Of a DNA stretch of 64,000 bases, positions 43,065 to 55,790 are shown one piece after another (position 1 is the first letter of the stretch; each line of letters begins with the position of its first letter). The DNA is from Xenopus tropicalis. Its lineage: Eukaryota; Chordata; Amphibia; Anura; Pipidae. Below the pieces are notes generated by a model. That model did no database searches and was not told where the DNA came from. It worked only from the letters and a program-made list of their open reading frames with translations. The position numbers and the translations under genes are program-made. The DNA lies in the NCBI RefSeq assembly GCF_000004195.4, contig NC_030683.2, positions 68,729,764-68,793,763 of the forward strand, written 5' to 3'.

Positions 43065-44400
43065 CACATACCAGAAACACAAATTATGTTATGCAAGAAA
43101 ATACAACTGATTTGGAAAGTCCCATGTCTTCTGAATGTGCCAATACCAAATATTTATAGTTTAATGGAGATTTCCCACTTGTATAGGTCAGCAGTACAAT
43201 ACCAAAGCACTGCTCCAGAAAGCTGCAAACTTTAGATTTCAAGGCCAAACATTTACCCTAAAACTATACTAATTTTGGAAAGAATAGATTATGGTGAATC
43301 TAGAATAGGTAAAACTGTCTGTCTACTATAAACTATCAAGCTGCAATGCTTTCCTAAAGTTATCAGTTTTTATAAAAAATTGGCACTTCAAAGCTTCCAG
43401 TCTACAGCATCTGATGTCCTACAGGTCATAACCTAATCAGACAAAACATCCTAAATATAAATGGCAGGGGTCCACTGACCAGTTTCATGGCCAAGGTGCA
43501 TAGGTTTATTGTGGTTTAATGTAGGGGCCCCAATATGTAAATACCTCTATATGCTCGATCATTTCTGTCATTTTAGCTCCTGCAAAATTAACATATTTAC
43601 ATAATTTTACGTAGGATAAAGCTACAAAATAGTATATGTTCACCCCACAAAGCCATATATTTTCGTAAAGTACATGTTCCCAATGGGTAGACATGTCTTT
43701 CTGCTCCAAAGTACCAAGCTGCAAAGCATTTGGCGATTTTGATGGCATTTCCAAAAATCACCTCAATGCCACTTTGCAGCAACTTATCTCCCACATACCA
43801 TTAGTTACTACCAAGATAAAACATGGTAAAATGAATACCAGAGGTCCAGTTTAATACCAATGTGCATTTAGGGGCCCCAATGTTAACATACCCCATATGA
43901 TCATTTCAGCGACTGCAAAATCAACACATTGACAGCATTTTATGTGAGGGAAGTCATAAAAAAGTATGTTCACTCCAGAAAACCATATATTTTTGGAAAG
44001 TACACATTTCCCCAAATTCAAAATGGGTACACATGTATTTCTTCTCTAATGTACCTAGCCACAAAGTTTTCCTAAATGTGATGATTTTGATGAAATTTCC
44101 AAAGATTACCTCAAAACTTTGTAGCATCTTATCTCCTACAGGTCATGAGGCAACCATATTAAACACACTAAATATAAATCCCAGAGATCTACTGAACAGT
44201 TTGATGCCCACTGTACATATATTTATCAAAGGACATGTCACTTAGAGACACCAAAATATACCTTGTGCATTCTAATTTAATGGTTTACATTTACCTAATT
44301 TGTAAACCCATGGGCAGTTTTATGTGGGGTAAAAGCTGCAAAACAGTAGGGTGACCTTTAAAAACCATATAGTTTTGGGTCAAAAAAGGTGCAGTCGCAT
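43065..44400 (+). repeat. Tandem array of about 345-375-bp units
   Basis: Recurring landmarks include AGGGGCCCCAAT at 43523 and 43870, CCTACAGGTCAT at 43418 and 44135 with a variant at 43790, CCATATAT at 43653 and 43983 (CCATATAG at 44365), and GGGTACACATGT-like text at 43685 and 44024. Spacing is about 345-390 bp, with roughly 3.7 diverged units. I recognise the unit as a widespread Xenopus repeat. Short frames inside are incidental. Confidence 0.8.
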
Positions 44401-47353
44401 CAAAACAGGACATCATCACTACCTATATATATATACAGCAATGCCCATAACCAATATAAAAGCAAGGGAAATGTATGCTGCATTTTTAAGAAATAGCACT
44501 ACATTTTCCAAATCTTCAATGAATTCATATTGCACATCGTAAGGGAAATAGAGTATTAAATTATGATTATCATCATGATGCATTTAAAATGTTTTAAGTA
44601 CTTTGGGAGTAACAAATGTATTCAAGTGAAGCGTGGAAGTGGCATATATTACATTATTAACTCCATACCCCTTTTTGACACAATAATATTTAGCTCCATA
44701 GAATTTATAAGAAATAGCAAGATTTTTTTATCCTTGCTCACGGTAATGTTGAATTTAAATTAAAAACACTTATGTAATTTTATGTTAGCATATAGATAGA
44801 TAGCTATACAATGTTAATACTGTACATACATTTGTTTTAACTTGACGGTCATCAATATCAAGACTATTAATAGCAAACTGAAAAGCATTTCCTAAATGTT
44901 TATTTAAGATTTTTCCATAAAATAAAAAACTCTGCCGTGGACAAGCTTTGACTTCCCTGACTTACAATCTTCTGACTTAAATAAAGATATTTTCCTAGAT
45001 TGTTCATAGTACAGTGAAACTTTTTTATTTGATCTTTTCTGTTCAGGCAATGAGCAAACTTTAGGGGTCATCCTTGTCTCCCATTTTCTGTGGAAGTCCC
45101 CAGTTGACCTTACCACCCTAGTAAGAGCAGAAAATATTGCATTGCACTTGCAAATAAAAATTGTTATGTATGAACTGCAGGTGCAGGACAGTGCCATTCA
45201 TTAATAGTACTTGTGTCCAAAGCCATTCCTTGCACTTCCACATTATAGTGCTTGGTGCAATTAAGTCTGCGTGTGGAGTGTGCCTTTTGAAGCAGGCTTT
45301 CTACAATGACACAATGTGTTTCAGCCTATAGAATTAGGTGCAAACATCACTTTGAGTTTTGAAAATGATGGCATCCCAACAGTTTTCAGTGCAACTGTGT
45401 CCGATGCGGAACAAAACACTAGAGTTGCTACCTTTTTAGAATGAACTTATCAGCCAGCAAGGGTTACAGTGACAACAGTGCCTTTGTGTGACATAGGAGG
45501 TGTGGAGTAAGGATGAAAAGGGATGGCGCTATGACGTCAAGGATATTTTCAGGAGGATCAGAGAAGGAGAATAAGGAATTAAAAATGGTACATTTTGGGA
45601 GGTTCTGGGTGTATTCAGGAGCTTAAAGGGACAGGCCAGGGGCTGAACTTTGGGGTCTTACAAATTTACTGGCAACTACATTGCCAAAGGGCATGTGCAA
45701 TTTGTTTTAAGGCATAAGCTGGTTTTCTTTGATCATGATAGTCAAGCTACAAACAAAGCTGTACATGCAGTAGGATTGTCCCACCTAATCTTAAATTCAG
45801 GACTTCAATGAATATGGATGGCTCTACCATCATGCCATCAGCATGAATTCACAAGATGTCCTGTACATGATGTAATTACCTTACATGCTATACAGGACAC
45901 TTGGGAATTCATGACCACCGTAAAAAGTGCAGCGACAGTCTCTTCTCTTTCGCAGCCCTGTCCATAAGTCATCTACAATACTATAACGCCTGTCAAACCA
46001 AAATATTAATGACAACAATTCTGTTTAATTACAACATAAAATAGCTCTATTACCATCACCAAAATGACAAGATTTTCGCATATTGCCCAAATCTAAAATC
46101 TCTTTCTTCAAAAGAGCAGCTAGTGCATTGGTATTAAAGAAAGGTACGTACATACATTATGAAACTGCACGATGGCAGTTTTTCTGAGGACGTGTAGTAA
46201 TTTCTAAATGGGTCTGGTAAAATATGATTTTTCCTGTAAAAGCACTTATCAGGGTTTAATAGGCCACTTATAGTCCAAGACATCCCCTACTGTTTCTTGT
46301 TACTGACGCATTTAAAAGTGCTTCTTTTAAACTGACCGTTTCATTTTTTTCCTTAGTACACCATATATTTTTTTCTCTCTAAACAAGAATCTTTCATGCA
46401 TTTACATTTAGATTAAAGGAAGGAATAAATAAATAAATTGTCAGTCCTTGGATTTCAATCTCATGCAATATAGCATTCAAGGTAACAGGTATGAATTTAT
46501 TCCCATTGTATAACCAAGATAGGTTGGTGATCAATTCTGGGTTAATTTCCAAAGAGAATGTATTTGCTAATGTTCAGTACATTTTACCTAGAAAATAAAC
46601 AATGCTACTGCTTGAAACGTGCATTCCAGAACATTGTTGAGAATTCTAAATATAACTTGATTTACTAAGGCCAGCTACATTAGTTATAATAAATGGATCC
46701 AGGCTTAAATGTTTATGCCGTTGCAGTAATGGAATGATTACAATAGAATATGAATGGTCATGGACACTTGGGTTTTATCCTGCGTTTCATCCTTGCAAGC
46801 AGCAGCTGATGAGCAGTGAGAGGACAGCTCAATATGATTTCAACAAGCAGCAGAGATAAAGTTTACCCAATATAGTGAGTGCCATAATTTCCCACATACT
46901 TCTGTCAGAGAACACTTGATTGCATTTGCTTCATTTTGCACAGAAAAGAAATGAAATGAAGCACTCTCTGTAATCTTTTCCGTGAATAAATTACCAGAGA
47001 GGTGGGAAAAATCCCTTGGCTCAGTAAAACATGAAAATCTATAAAATATCTTCAGATGTAAACCTGCCAGTTGAGTTCGCTTGCTTTCTACAGCAAGCAT
47101 ATTTCTTATAAAATGAAGTATTTCTTCATTAAAAGTTGTCAAATCACAGTCTTCAAATACATTTTCTATTACAATCCCCAGCATCCACCAACATCAGATT
47201 CAGCCAGTAGACCCATGTTTGAGCTTCAGATACCACAGCTGTATGCAAAGAGTTAGGGGTATCCTTGATCCAATTTGAATTAAAATAATTTAATTAAAAT
47301 AATGTATATATGGAATGTGAAATATTTAACAGACATAAAACAGACATCTTAGG
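44401..47353. other. AT-rich DNA without a recognised gene
   Basis: Nearly 3 kb. A 114-aa minus-strand frame at 47184-46840 shows no known motif, is not flanked by clear splice sites and has ordinary AT-rich composition, so I do not call it a gene. TTAAAGGGACAGGCC at 45624 could be a stray T2 left end. Confidence 0.4.
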
Positions 47354-47749
47354 TAGAGATGTAGCGAACTGTTCGCCGGCGAACTAATTCGCGCGAACAT
47401 CGGGTGTTCGCGAACCTTCCGCGTATGTTCGCAAGTTGGGTTCGCCGCGTTTTTTTTCGCTGCGTTTTTTCTCAGCCTAAAAAACGCCGCACAACCACAC
47501 ATGGCATTTTTCAGCCTAGTACTGGTGTAAGCAAATCCCGTTTCCAAGTATTTTTCAGAGAAATTTTTGCCCTTGATCCCCCTCCTGCATGCCACTGTCC
47601 AGGTCGTGGCACCCTTTAAACACATTTAAAATCAGTTTTCTGGCCAGAAATGGCTTTTCTAGGTTTTAAAGTTCGTCTTCCCATTGAAGTCTATGGGGTT
47701 CGAAAAGTTCGCGAATATTCGCGCTTTTTTTAGGTTCGCTACATCCCTA
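47354..47749. mobile_element. hAT-type MITE (TAGRGATGTAGCGAAC ends)
   Basis: The 16-bp end TAGAGATGTAGCGAAC is mirrored by GTTCGCTACATCCCTA. The element is flanked by a perfect 8-bp duplication, ATCTTAGG (47346-47353 and 47750-47757), as expected for hAT. The interior repeats TTCGC and GCGAAC and is richer in CpG than its surroundings. No transposase frame is present. The intact duplication suggests a young insertion. Confidence 0.92.
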
Positions 47750-47757
47750 ATCTTAGG

Positions 47758-49199
47758 TAACCAAGTTATTTAAGTAGACGGTATTAGGGATACCTTGGAA
47801 CCTAATGGGCACAAAATAGAAGCCAAATAAATCCTATACACAAAGGTGCTGGTGACTATATGCATCTTTCTGTACTTGATTTTGAGTTGCTGACACTCTG
47901 GGCCTTCAAAAAGCTGTTGAGTTAAAGTCTGCTTAGCAGTATAGAACTGTGTAAAACTAGAATCTCAGAAACCACTTAAAATAGAAAAAGAATGTAAAAT
48001 ACAAATGTGATCAGAGGACCACACTGAATAAGTTTAAACCAATTAATGTTTTGGGGTTCAGGCCTCATTTACCAACAGTCCATAGCAACTACTCAGTGAT
48101 TAGTATTTTTAAACCAGCCAAATGTAGAACAATAAAAGGAAAACGCTGACTGGTTGCCATGGGTTGCGACTATAGTGCAAATTTTGCAAAGTTCATGTAT
48201 AAAATTCAAAGTTCATATATAAAAATACTTTTATGTCACTGAAGTATATCCTAGAAAATTTAGAGTAGAACACAGTTATAAAAAAGTATAAACTAAAACG
48301 ATAAAACACCTGTGCCAATAGTAAAACTATAAAATTCTCCACAAAAAAATACTTTAGAAACTAAAAAGCATGGATAATTCTACTTAACTACAATCCCCCT
48401 ATATAGGCGGTTTTGCTTTTTATTTTCTTTATCTAAAAAAAATAGTTTGTTTCTAATTTGACAAAATACATTTTCATTTCTAACTTTCTTTTTCACCCCA
48501 GTAAAACCTGCTACAATGATATTCTAGAAATGCTTCTTATTTTCACAGGTCTGATCAAGTTGCTCTGGTGACTATTTTGCTCATAAAACTTACTGCTGAG
48601 TTGAATATATGTCTACAGAAAAAACACCTCTTCTCTACCACTTTGGGAGCACCGTGCCTACAAAAGCAAAGTGCCAGCCTGAAATGCTGGCTTGGGAATA
48701 ACAGAAAGGCACTTGCTGATCAATACAGTGTTAGAAGCTCTGTTAGAGATACAGAAAACCCCATGGGCAATAACTATTTTTGGCTTAAAAATATTTTATC
48801 TGGCGGCGTCCTACAAACTATGCCTGCGAGTGTAACTGCCTGAAGATTTGTCTGTGGTTCCTCACGCAGGAGGCAAAGAGCCAGTGTTTACACAAGTAAA
48901 GCCAATCCACTCCTTTGTAGACAATACAAAGTTTTGACACAACAACAGAATAGGGAGTAACCCACAGCAAGCAGAAGCCTATGTAGAAAAATTACTGGTA
49001 TTTGGACTTCAGCTGGTGGTGTATTTGCAAGGGATATAACATCACTTTCCAGAGTATTATGTGAAAATTTAATACTTTACATATCAGAACAAACTTGATT
49101 ATATATTAATTATAATGTGCAGTCATTTTAGTCACAAAAAGGTCTTTGGACAAAATTATTTTACTACCCAATATCTGCTCAGGTACAGGAAAGTTTATA
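47758..49199. other. AT-rich DNA without a recognised feature
   Basis: No gene or repeat boundary was seen. Confidence 0.45.
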
Positions 49200-49536
49200 C
49201 AGGAATGGGACCTGTTATCTAGAATGCTAGGGACCTGGGGATTTCTGGATAAGGGAACGTTCCCTAATTTGGATCTCCATATCTTAAGGGGGTTAGTCTG
49301 CTAAAAAAGCATCTGCAAATAATTAAAGCCATAATGAGTTTTTTTTGTCTCCAGTAAGGATTAATTATGTCTTAGTTGGGATTAAGTACAAGGTACTGTT
49401 TTATTATAACAGAGAAAAAGGCTATCATTTTAAAAAATCTGAATTATTTGATAAAAATGGAGTCTATGGGAGATGGCCTTTCCGTAATTCGGAGCTTTCT
49501 GAATAATTAGTTTCCGGATAACAGATCCTATACCTG
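49200..49536 (+). mobile_element. TA-flanked MITE, complete
   Basis: This 337-bp copy lies between TA at 49198-49199 and 49537-49538. It starts CAGGAATGGGACCTG and ends AGATCCTATACCTG. It follows 40346-40673 along its full length with scattered changes. Confidence 0.9.
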
Positions 49537-50013
49537 TATTCCCATATCAATTTCTAATAAATAAAATAATGAATAGCCCACTATACTAAGATCATGACAC
49601 TGGTATGGCTAAATCAAGCATTTGCTGTACTGCAAGTTTATTTATTTGTGTAAATAATTAAAATTTTAAATAGTCTGCTCTGTGAAAAGTACCAAAACCT
49701 ACTGGCATTCCCTGTCTGAGGGCACATAGCCTCAACTATAAGATAAAATTGCCCAGTTATTGTTTTCTGTGATTATATTTTTCAATTTTTTCACAAGAAA
49801 CAGAGAGCTACAAATCTAAAAAATAAAAACATATATATTTTATATTCCTTGATATAGATATGCACCAGGTCAAAACCAACAATGAAATAGAAAGCATAAT
49901 ACATTTACCAGATTAGCAAATTACCAAGTAATTATCAGCAATTAAGTTTATTAGAGAAACAGTAACATACATTTGTCAACTCATAGATCATTGCCAAGTG
50001 ATACATCGACCAA
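49537..50013. other. AT-rich DNA without a recognised feature
   Basis: No gene or repeat boundary was seen. Confidence 0.4.
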
Positions 50014-50195
50014 CCAAAAAGCTCCAAATGAAGGTAAGGCCATCTCCTGTAGAGTCTATATTATGTAAACCATTTTATTTTAATTTTTTAATGACTTTCT
50101 TTTCACAGTATTAATAAAACAGTACCTTGTACTTGATAGTAACTGGTAAGTTGCATACATTCATATTACATAAAACAATCGCACTGGGTTTATGG
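50014..50195 (-). mobile_element. TA-flanked MITE, internal fragment, reversed
   Basis: AAAAGCTCCAAATGAAGGTAAGG, GGCCATCTCCTGTAGAGTC, TAATAAAACAGTACCTTG and CACTGGGTTTATG are family consensus read on the opposite strand. Both ends are missing. Confidence 0.7.
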
Positions 50196-50196
50196 G

Positions 50197-50374
50197 GGGC
50201 CTGATATATAATTGCCCAAACTTTGAGTACCTAAAAGCTGCCAAAACATTTCTTCATAACAAAAGCCCATTTGATAAGAAAGCAAGAAACTCAGCGTGAG
50301 AGTTAGCAAACTTTCAGGGTTTCCATTATGATTGTCTGAGGTAGGAAACCTGGGAAATCATAAATCAGGCCCTT
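50197..50374. mobile_element. Possible small MITE with GGGCCTGAT ends
   Basis: GGGGCCTGATATATAATTG on the left is roughly mirrored by AAATCATAAATCAGGCCC on the right. Xenopus has a common MITE with such ends. The interior of this copy is decayed. Confidence 0.45.
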
Positions 50375-50425
50375 AAAGGAGAATGAAAGGCTACATCACT
50401 GGGAGTGTCAAAATGTTCCTCTACA
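50374..50425. mobile_element. T2-family left end, fragment
   Basis: TTAAAGGAGAATGAAAGGC followed by ATCACTGGGAGTGTCAAAATG parallels the left end of the copy at 61582. It has no matching right end nearby. Confidence 0.55.
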
Positions 50426-50929
50426 GATATCTGAATTAAATCCCAAATAAGTCTCTGTTTTGCCACAGAGGTACAGCAGTAAAGGCTCTTTCAGGTCAGA
50501 AGCTCTTTTACAAAATTAAGCAAGAGTCTGACTACAGGATTAACTACGGGAAATACTTAGCAATTAGCACCATTAAATATCTACAATCTTCACTTGAACA
50601 ATGAAGTTCATTCTTGGGATCAGGGTAGTCCACCTTGAGGGGCAACAACATTTTTCGTGCATAATGAATGTAATAAAATATTTTGTATGAATCAGTATAC
50701 TATTAGTTTAACAATATTCCATTGCAAGATTTTTTTGATTTTAACCTTTTTTTTTAGTTTACAATTTTTATTAAATTTCCCTCTTTATAGTTAACAATTT
50801 CCCTCTTTACACTTGCTTTATAATAAAATATCAAAACATACCAACTTTAGCACTAGCCAATAAAATTAACCTCTCCTGGGCCAGAGTGTATATGTTTTTT
50901 ATAATAATTATGTGGTTATACAGCATATT
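50426..50929. other. AT-rich DNA without a recognised feature
   Basis: No gene or repeat boundary was seen. Confidence 0.4.
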
Positions 50930-51370
50930 CTGGTCTGGTGCTGAGCTTCCACAGACACATGTGCAATGACACCACCAGAAGGGACGTCATGACGTAACAA
51001 GCCTGAACGTGATGTCACTTCTGCTCAAGGGCTGTGAGGCAACCCCCTACTTCCCACCTCTGCTACCGCATTTTATAGTAAAGTATCCAACAGCAGGGGA
51101 AGGGGCGTTTTTTTTCCCAGAAAGTTTTATTTACAAATAGACATTTTAGGGCTGCACCCCTGTCAGTGTTCCCTAGTAACCAATCCAGTACAATCCACCT
51201 ACAATCCAGCTGCAGGCAATAATGAGGAGCTATTAAAGGCTGCCTCCTCCAACAACCTCTGCTGGACTATGAGTGCTCCAGCTTTGTTCAAGTCCTAAAC
51301 TCCTGTCCTGAGTTCCTGTCCTGTAAGTCAGCTTATTCTGACGTTCTGGTTTTGACCCTTTGCTTGTAAC

Positions 51371-51594
51371 TAGTGATGAGCGAATCTGTCCTTTTCACTT
51401 CGTGAGACAATAAGAAAATTTGCGGAATGGTGAAAAATCCACCAAACAGTTTTTTTGCGCAACTTTTTTTTGACTTCTGACAAATTTTTTTTTGCGGGTG
51501 ATTTTTGCTTAAGTTTCTCAAAACAATTCGCCAATGATGAAATGCGGAAATTCGCTGCAAATCCATGCCTGGGGAAAAAATTTGCTCATTCCTA
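51371..51594 (+). mobile_element. hAT-type MITE nested in the composite repeat
   Basis: It starts TAGTGATGAGCGAATC and ends AAATTTGCTCATTCCTA. The interior AATCCATGCCTGGGG is shared with the copies at 26846 (reversed) and 56683. The flanking 8-mers (CTTGTAAC and CCTGTTAT) match only partly, so the duplication is decayed. Confidence 0.75.
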
Positions 51595-51699
51595 CCTGTT
51601 ATCTAAATTCCTATTTGTCTACCTCCCACCCCAACCTCTTGTGTCTGTTTCATGGATTCAGTTTATTTGCTGCCTGCCCTGACCCAGTGCCTGAACCTT

Positions 51700-52310
51700 G
51701 ACGTGAGCAACGTCGGATCTTGACCCACCTTTCTCCCAACCCAAACCCCCTTTAACCCTTTTACTTACCAATCCCAAAAAACACACGGACACCAATTCTT
51801 GGGATAAAATGGCCGCAGAACATTTATTAATAACAACAAAGTTTTAATTTAAAACACATCCTAAAGAACAAATATGATACAAAACATCTCATGAACACAA
51901 TACAAATGTTTGTATAACAAACAACCAACTTTTGAATAACCGTAACAAGCCAATAACTGCGCAGCGCAACTGGCGCCGCCAGCTGCCCTTCTAGACCGGA
52001 ACCACCTACCCAACAAAACTCACCTCCTGATTCACTTTCTTACCCTTGAGGTTCCAGGCATGCCAGCCCCAATTAACTACTAAACTCCCTTCCTAACCCA
52101 ACCATTGTTTTCCCCCAACTCAATCACCCCGCCAACAACGTCTCGTTGCCACCACCTCTATAGGGAGGGAGGGTGGGAGTTTTACTATGCTGCCTAAAAT
52201 GGATTGAGAAGCGGGAACGGTTTTCGGTATTTATACCTATACTAGAAATCAACCAATCAATTACAACTGGGAGTGGCTAAGTCTGCCCTACAGCTCCGTC
52301 ATGCCCCTGC
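51700..52310 (-). mobile_element. Possible solo LTR, inserted in the composite repeat
   Basis: Read on the minus strand it carries a CpG-containing region (AACTGGCGCCGCCAG, 51968-51982 palindromic), then a TTAATAAATG polyadenylation-like signal (51824-51833), then AAAATGGCCGCAGAAC text before ATTGGTGTCCGTGTGT. The order resembles U3-R-U5 of a retroelement LTR. I see no convincing TG...CA ends or target duplication, so this is tentative. Confidence 0.35.
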
Positions 52311-52495
52311 TTCCCTACATTTCACTACAGGTCATTGGGCTACTTGACACTGTTTTTCTGTCTGCTCCTTACACTTCTGCTATGTTTCTGTGGTTCAGTT
52401 TTACATTATTAAACCTTTTGTTCAAACACACAGCACGTGCCATGTTTGTTGGTGTTACACGGCACATCAGCTCCTCACAACCAGTTTAACAAACT

Positions 52496-55429
52496 ATTCT
52501 GACATAAAGTTTTGAGATAATCAGATCACAGAATAGCACTGCAGCCAGGTAATTAAAATGCTATAAAACAAAACTGAAGATATTTATTAACCCTTTAACT
52601 GTTATGTTAATTGCCTATTGTCTATATAAAGCAAACATTTTGTGCAGATGCAACACAACCTGTGCTGCCATAAGGTGTTGAAGCAGTCAGGTAGTCAACA
52701 CACACCACAATACTCCCTCAGGTGTGCTGAGGTCCATAAGGTGGATTAGCTAATGATCATCTGGCTTTTCAGTGATCATCTGTTACTCTGTTTTTATTAG
52801 TAGTACTTTATTCTATTCAATCTTATTGCTAGGACTTTGCTGGCTTTTGTTACATGTATTACCAAAATTAAAAAAAATATATTTTAATGGCCATATTTTC
52901 ATGATGCGCAGTGAAATAAAAAGGCACAGTTCAATGGTTCTCTGCGTTTTTGGCTTGCAACGACATGTCCCTTAGTTTCTGGCCAACAAGTAAGCCAAGC
53001 TAAAAAGAACATGTTTATGATGCCGAGGGGAATGAGTGTGTGCTAGGCTTTTTTGGCTGTGGGTGAACAATGTAACAGTATGAATTTCTTTGCCAAGATT
53101 TAATGGGTTGGAAAATGGGCAAAAACATAAAATAATGAAATAGTTATGGGAATTCATCACCCCCACCAAAAAGTGCAATTCTCCGGATGTTGTGTGTATG
53201 CATGAGCCAGAAGCAGTATAGTCAGACTGACGATCTGCTTAGTCAATTTTCCCTAAGCATCTAAAACGCAATATGTAATATAGAAGAAAAAATAAAAAAA
53301 ATCCATCCATAACTAAATAGAAGGGCAAATGAACATGCTCAGCTAATATTAATATCTTGCACTAATACCCTGCCAACCTCTCCAAGAGGTAATTGACTAA
53401 TGCAATAATTCCCTTCTGGACTGTAAAACAAAGGTAAAACATAAAACTGTACAACTCATCAATACATGTCAATAACAAGAAGATGGTTAGATTAGAGGAG
53501 CACATTTATTCTGCTCTGCAGAGTCTTAGCAACAGCATGCACTTTATTAAAGGCCACTCTAGTTCAAGGCAATATAATATGGCACAAAGTTACTGCTGAA
53601 GAAAATGTGCTACAAAGGGACATTTATTGAACCATTTAAAACAGTCAGTTCATACAATATGCATAATAATATAATTACAAAGATAAGTTACAGTAATTTG
53701 TGCACTACTTTTTACAACTGCTATTAATATTAGTGATTTCACATTACTAATAAATGAAGGCATTGTGTCAGGATGTGTTGCGGTAGTTCTCTTTTTGTGC
53801 ATTGTTAACTGAAGGCATTTGCAGGCAGTATTTTAGTATCATGCTTTCTGTGAATGAGGAATACATTGTAAAATCAGGAAAGTGCTTGGCCCATTGATTC
53901 CAGCCATTATGACCATGCCAGAACACCAAATAGTGTTGTAGCCAGAGACCATTCAAAACTGAGAAACTTGGGTAGGGAAAGCATTCTCCTGTCCAATAAC
54001 TTGATTGAAAAGAAACTGCAGGGGTCCGGGGCAGTGCCAGGCACCCCTGAGACGATGCTAGGCACAAATCATTCACGTAAGATCACTGATTTGCTGCCAA
54101 AAGATGGAAAGAGGGGCAGTTGTGCTTCAGGCGATACAAAGCTATTCATATGCAATCACTTTGCAGCTTAATTTTAAAGTACAGTATATTATTATTTATA
54201 ATACATCAATGAGGATGGTTATAAGTCCTTATAGTTTTAGGGTCCCTTGAAGCTGTCTGGAAGATTAATACATCTAACAATAAAGGATGAGACTAAGAAA
54301 ATTGTAAACTGACTAAAACCTTATTTTCATTCTTAAACATGCACTTTAGCCCTTACATTGAATGACAAAAATATGCATGCCCATTTTGTTCACTATTTAG
54401 CCAAATCAGATTCAGAGAGCTATTCTGATGTTTGTAAGATTAGTGGGACTGCATATATTAAAAAAAATGTCTGTACCTGTTAGGGTTAATAATACGACAG
54501 ACAATTCCAATCCGCACATGATATGCTATTCTCACGAACCGCCAACTGCAATAACTTACATTTTTGTTCATTTTATTTATCACAAATTGTATATTAAGAA
54601 GTCCATTTTATTTATTGTAAACAATTAAAAGTCAAATGTTACTGCCTGTAGAAGCCATTCTAAATTTCTTCACATTAAACTGTCACTGAAAAAAAGATAC
54701 AAAATAGCAATGTGACATGGAAGGCCATTGAAGTGTATGATTGTAGCCATGCCTCTATATCTCTGCCTCTATCCCATTTTCTTGAAAATAAATTTATATT
54801 ACAAGAAAACTGTCATTTTAATAATACATCCATTTATCAAACATTTGGCTGTATAATTATAGTATTTGTAAAGCACTTAGAGATGTACAGAATGTGTTGC
54901 AATGTGCAAAATACTGATCAGCCTGTTATTTCTGTGGAAGGTGTGGAAACTAGATGCTGAGAAGTAACCTGATTTGTGTTCCAAGGAGACATACCCATAC
55001 TGTGTATTTTACTCAAAGTACACCATGTACTAAAAGGAGACAATTTTATTATGCTCTTTATAATACAGTGTACATAAAATGATATTCAAGGGTCCTCTAT
55101 AAAATGGCTTGTAGAATAGTTATCACTAATGATTTAAAAATGTAAAATTACTTTTATACACCTATAGGACCAGGAGATCAGTGCAAATCAAAATAATCTC
55201 GATAGGGGGAATCCGTTGGTATTTAGACAATGAAAAGTAGCATAATGCTCCTTATTTATTGTTTCCCATGCAACAGGGGTTTTTCTAACTTGTAAGCACA
55301 GCCTTGGTAGATATCCCCATCCACTACCTGACACCAGTATAAGCCAGGATCAATAACATATTTTTAAGTTGTACCAGAATAAAAGTAAAAGTACAGATCA
55401 AAAAGAAATTTTAGGCAAAGAAAAAAACA
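52496..55429. other. AT-rich DNA without a recognised gene
   Basis: Nearly 3 kb of sequence with no protein-like frame or repeat end that I could identify. Confidence 0.45.
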
Positions 55430-55489
55430 ATTGTACACTGACTTTAACTTACATCAGAAGTGGTTTTGTGGTCCTGTTATAGCTCTGCC

Positions 55490-55790
55490 TTACTATATAC
55501 CTGGCAGAGCAGTGCTGCAGGCAGCAGTCATTCTCACTAGCAGACAAAGGGGGTGCCCGCCCCCCCCCCCCCGGCATGCACGCATACGCAAACAAACCTC
55601 CCCCCCTCCCCACAGCACGCATGCACGGCCATTTAAACTCCGATACGGAGCAGTGGGAAGAAGTCCCCATTGCTCTGTATGGGAGCAAAATTTCACAATT
55701 TCTTTGTGGCAGGGCGGCATGCCGCCCCTAAATTTGTGCCGTCCTAGTCCCGGGCCTTTGTGGCTTCGCCACTAATTCGGGCCTGCATAC
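55490..55790 (-). mobile_element. Repeat with AGGCCTGGATTTG-type ends, reversed copy
   Basis: Same family as 29638-29840 on the other strand: ATGGGAGCAAAATTT, GGCGGCATGCCGCCCC, CCCGGGCCTTTGTGGC and AATTCGGGCCTGC. A 12-base C run (55560-55571) sits inside. Confidence 0.55.

Larger units (their letters stand above)
50930..52495 (+). repeat. Unclassified composite repeat (LTR-like wording), twice interrupted
   Basis: Three pieces (50930-51370, 51595-51700, about 52310-52495) appear to belong to one element. They include CTCCTGTCCTGAGTTCCTGTCCTG, GGTTTTGACCC, CTGCCTGCCCTGACCC, CATTGGGCTACTTGACACTG and TTATTAAACCTTTTG followed by CAAACACACAGCACGTGCC. The C/T-rich body and late ATTAAA signal look LTR-like. 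The type is not settled, and no coding domain is visible. Confidence 0.5.

Noticed and set aside
43065..44400. Regular repeat spacing considered as a CRISPR array
   Set aside because: Units of about 350 bp without short conserved repeats and unique spacers, in a vertebrate-type sequence.
46840..47184. 114-codon minus-strand frame
   Set aside because: No recognisable motif, no clear splice sites, and ordinary composition for this DNA. A frame of this length is not rare in 64 kb of six-frame sequence.
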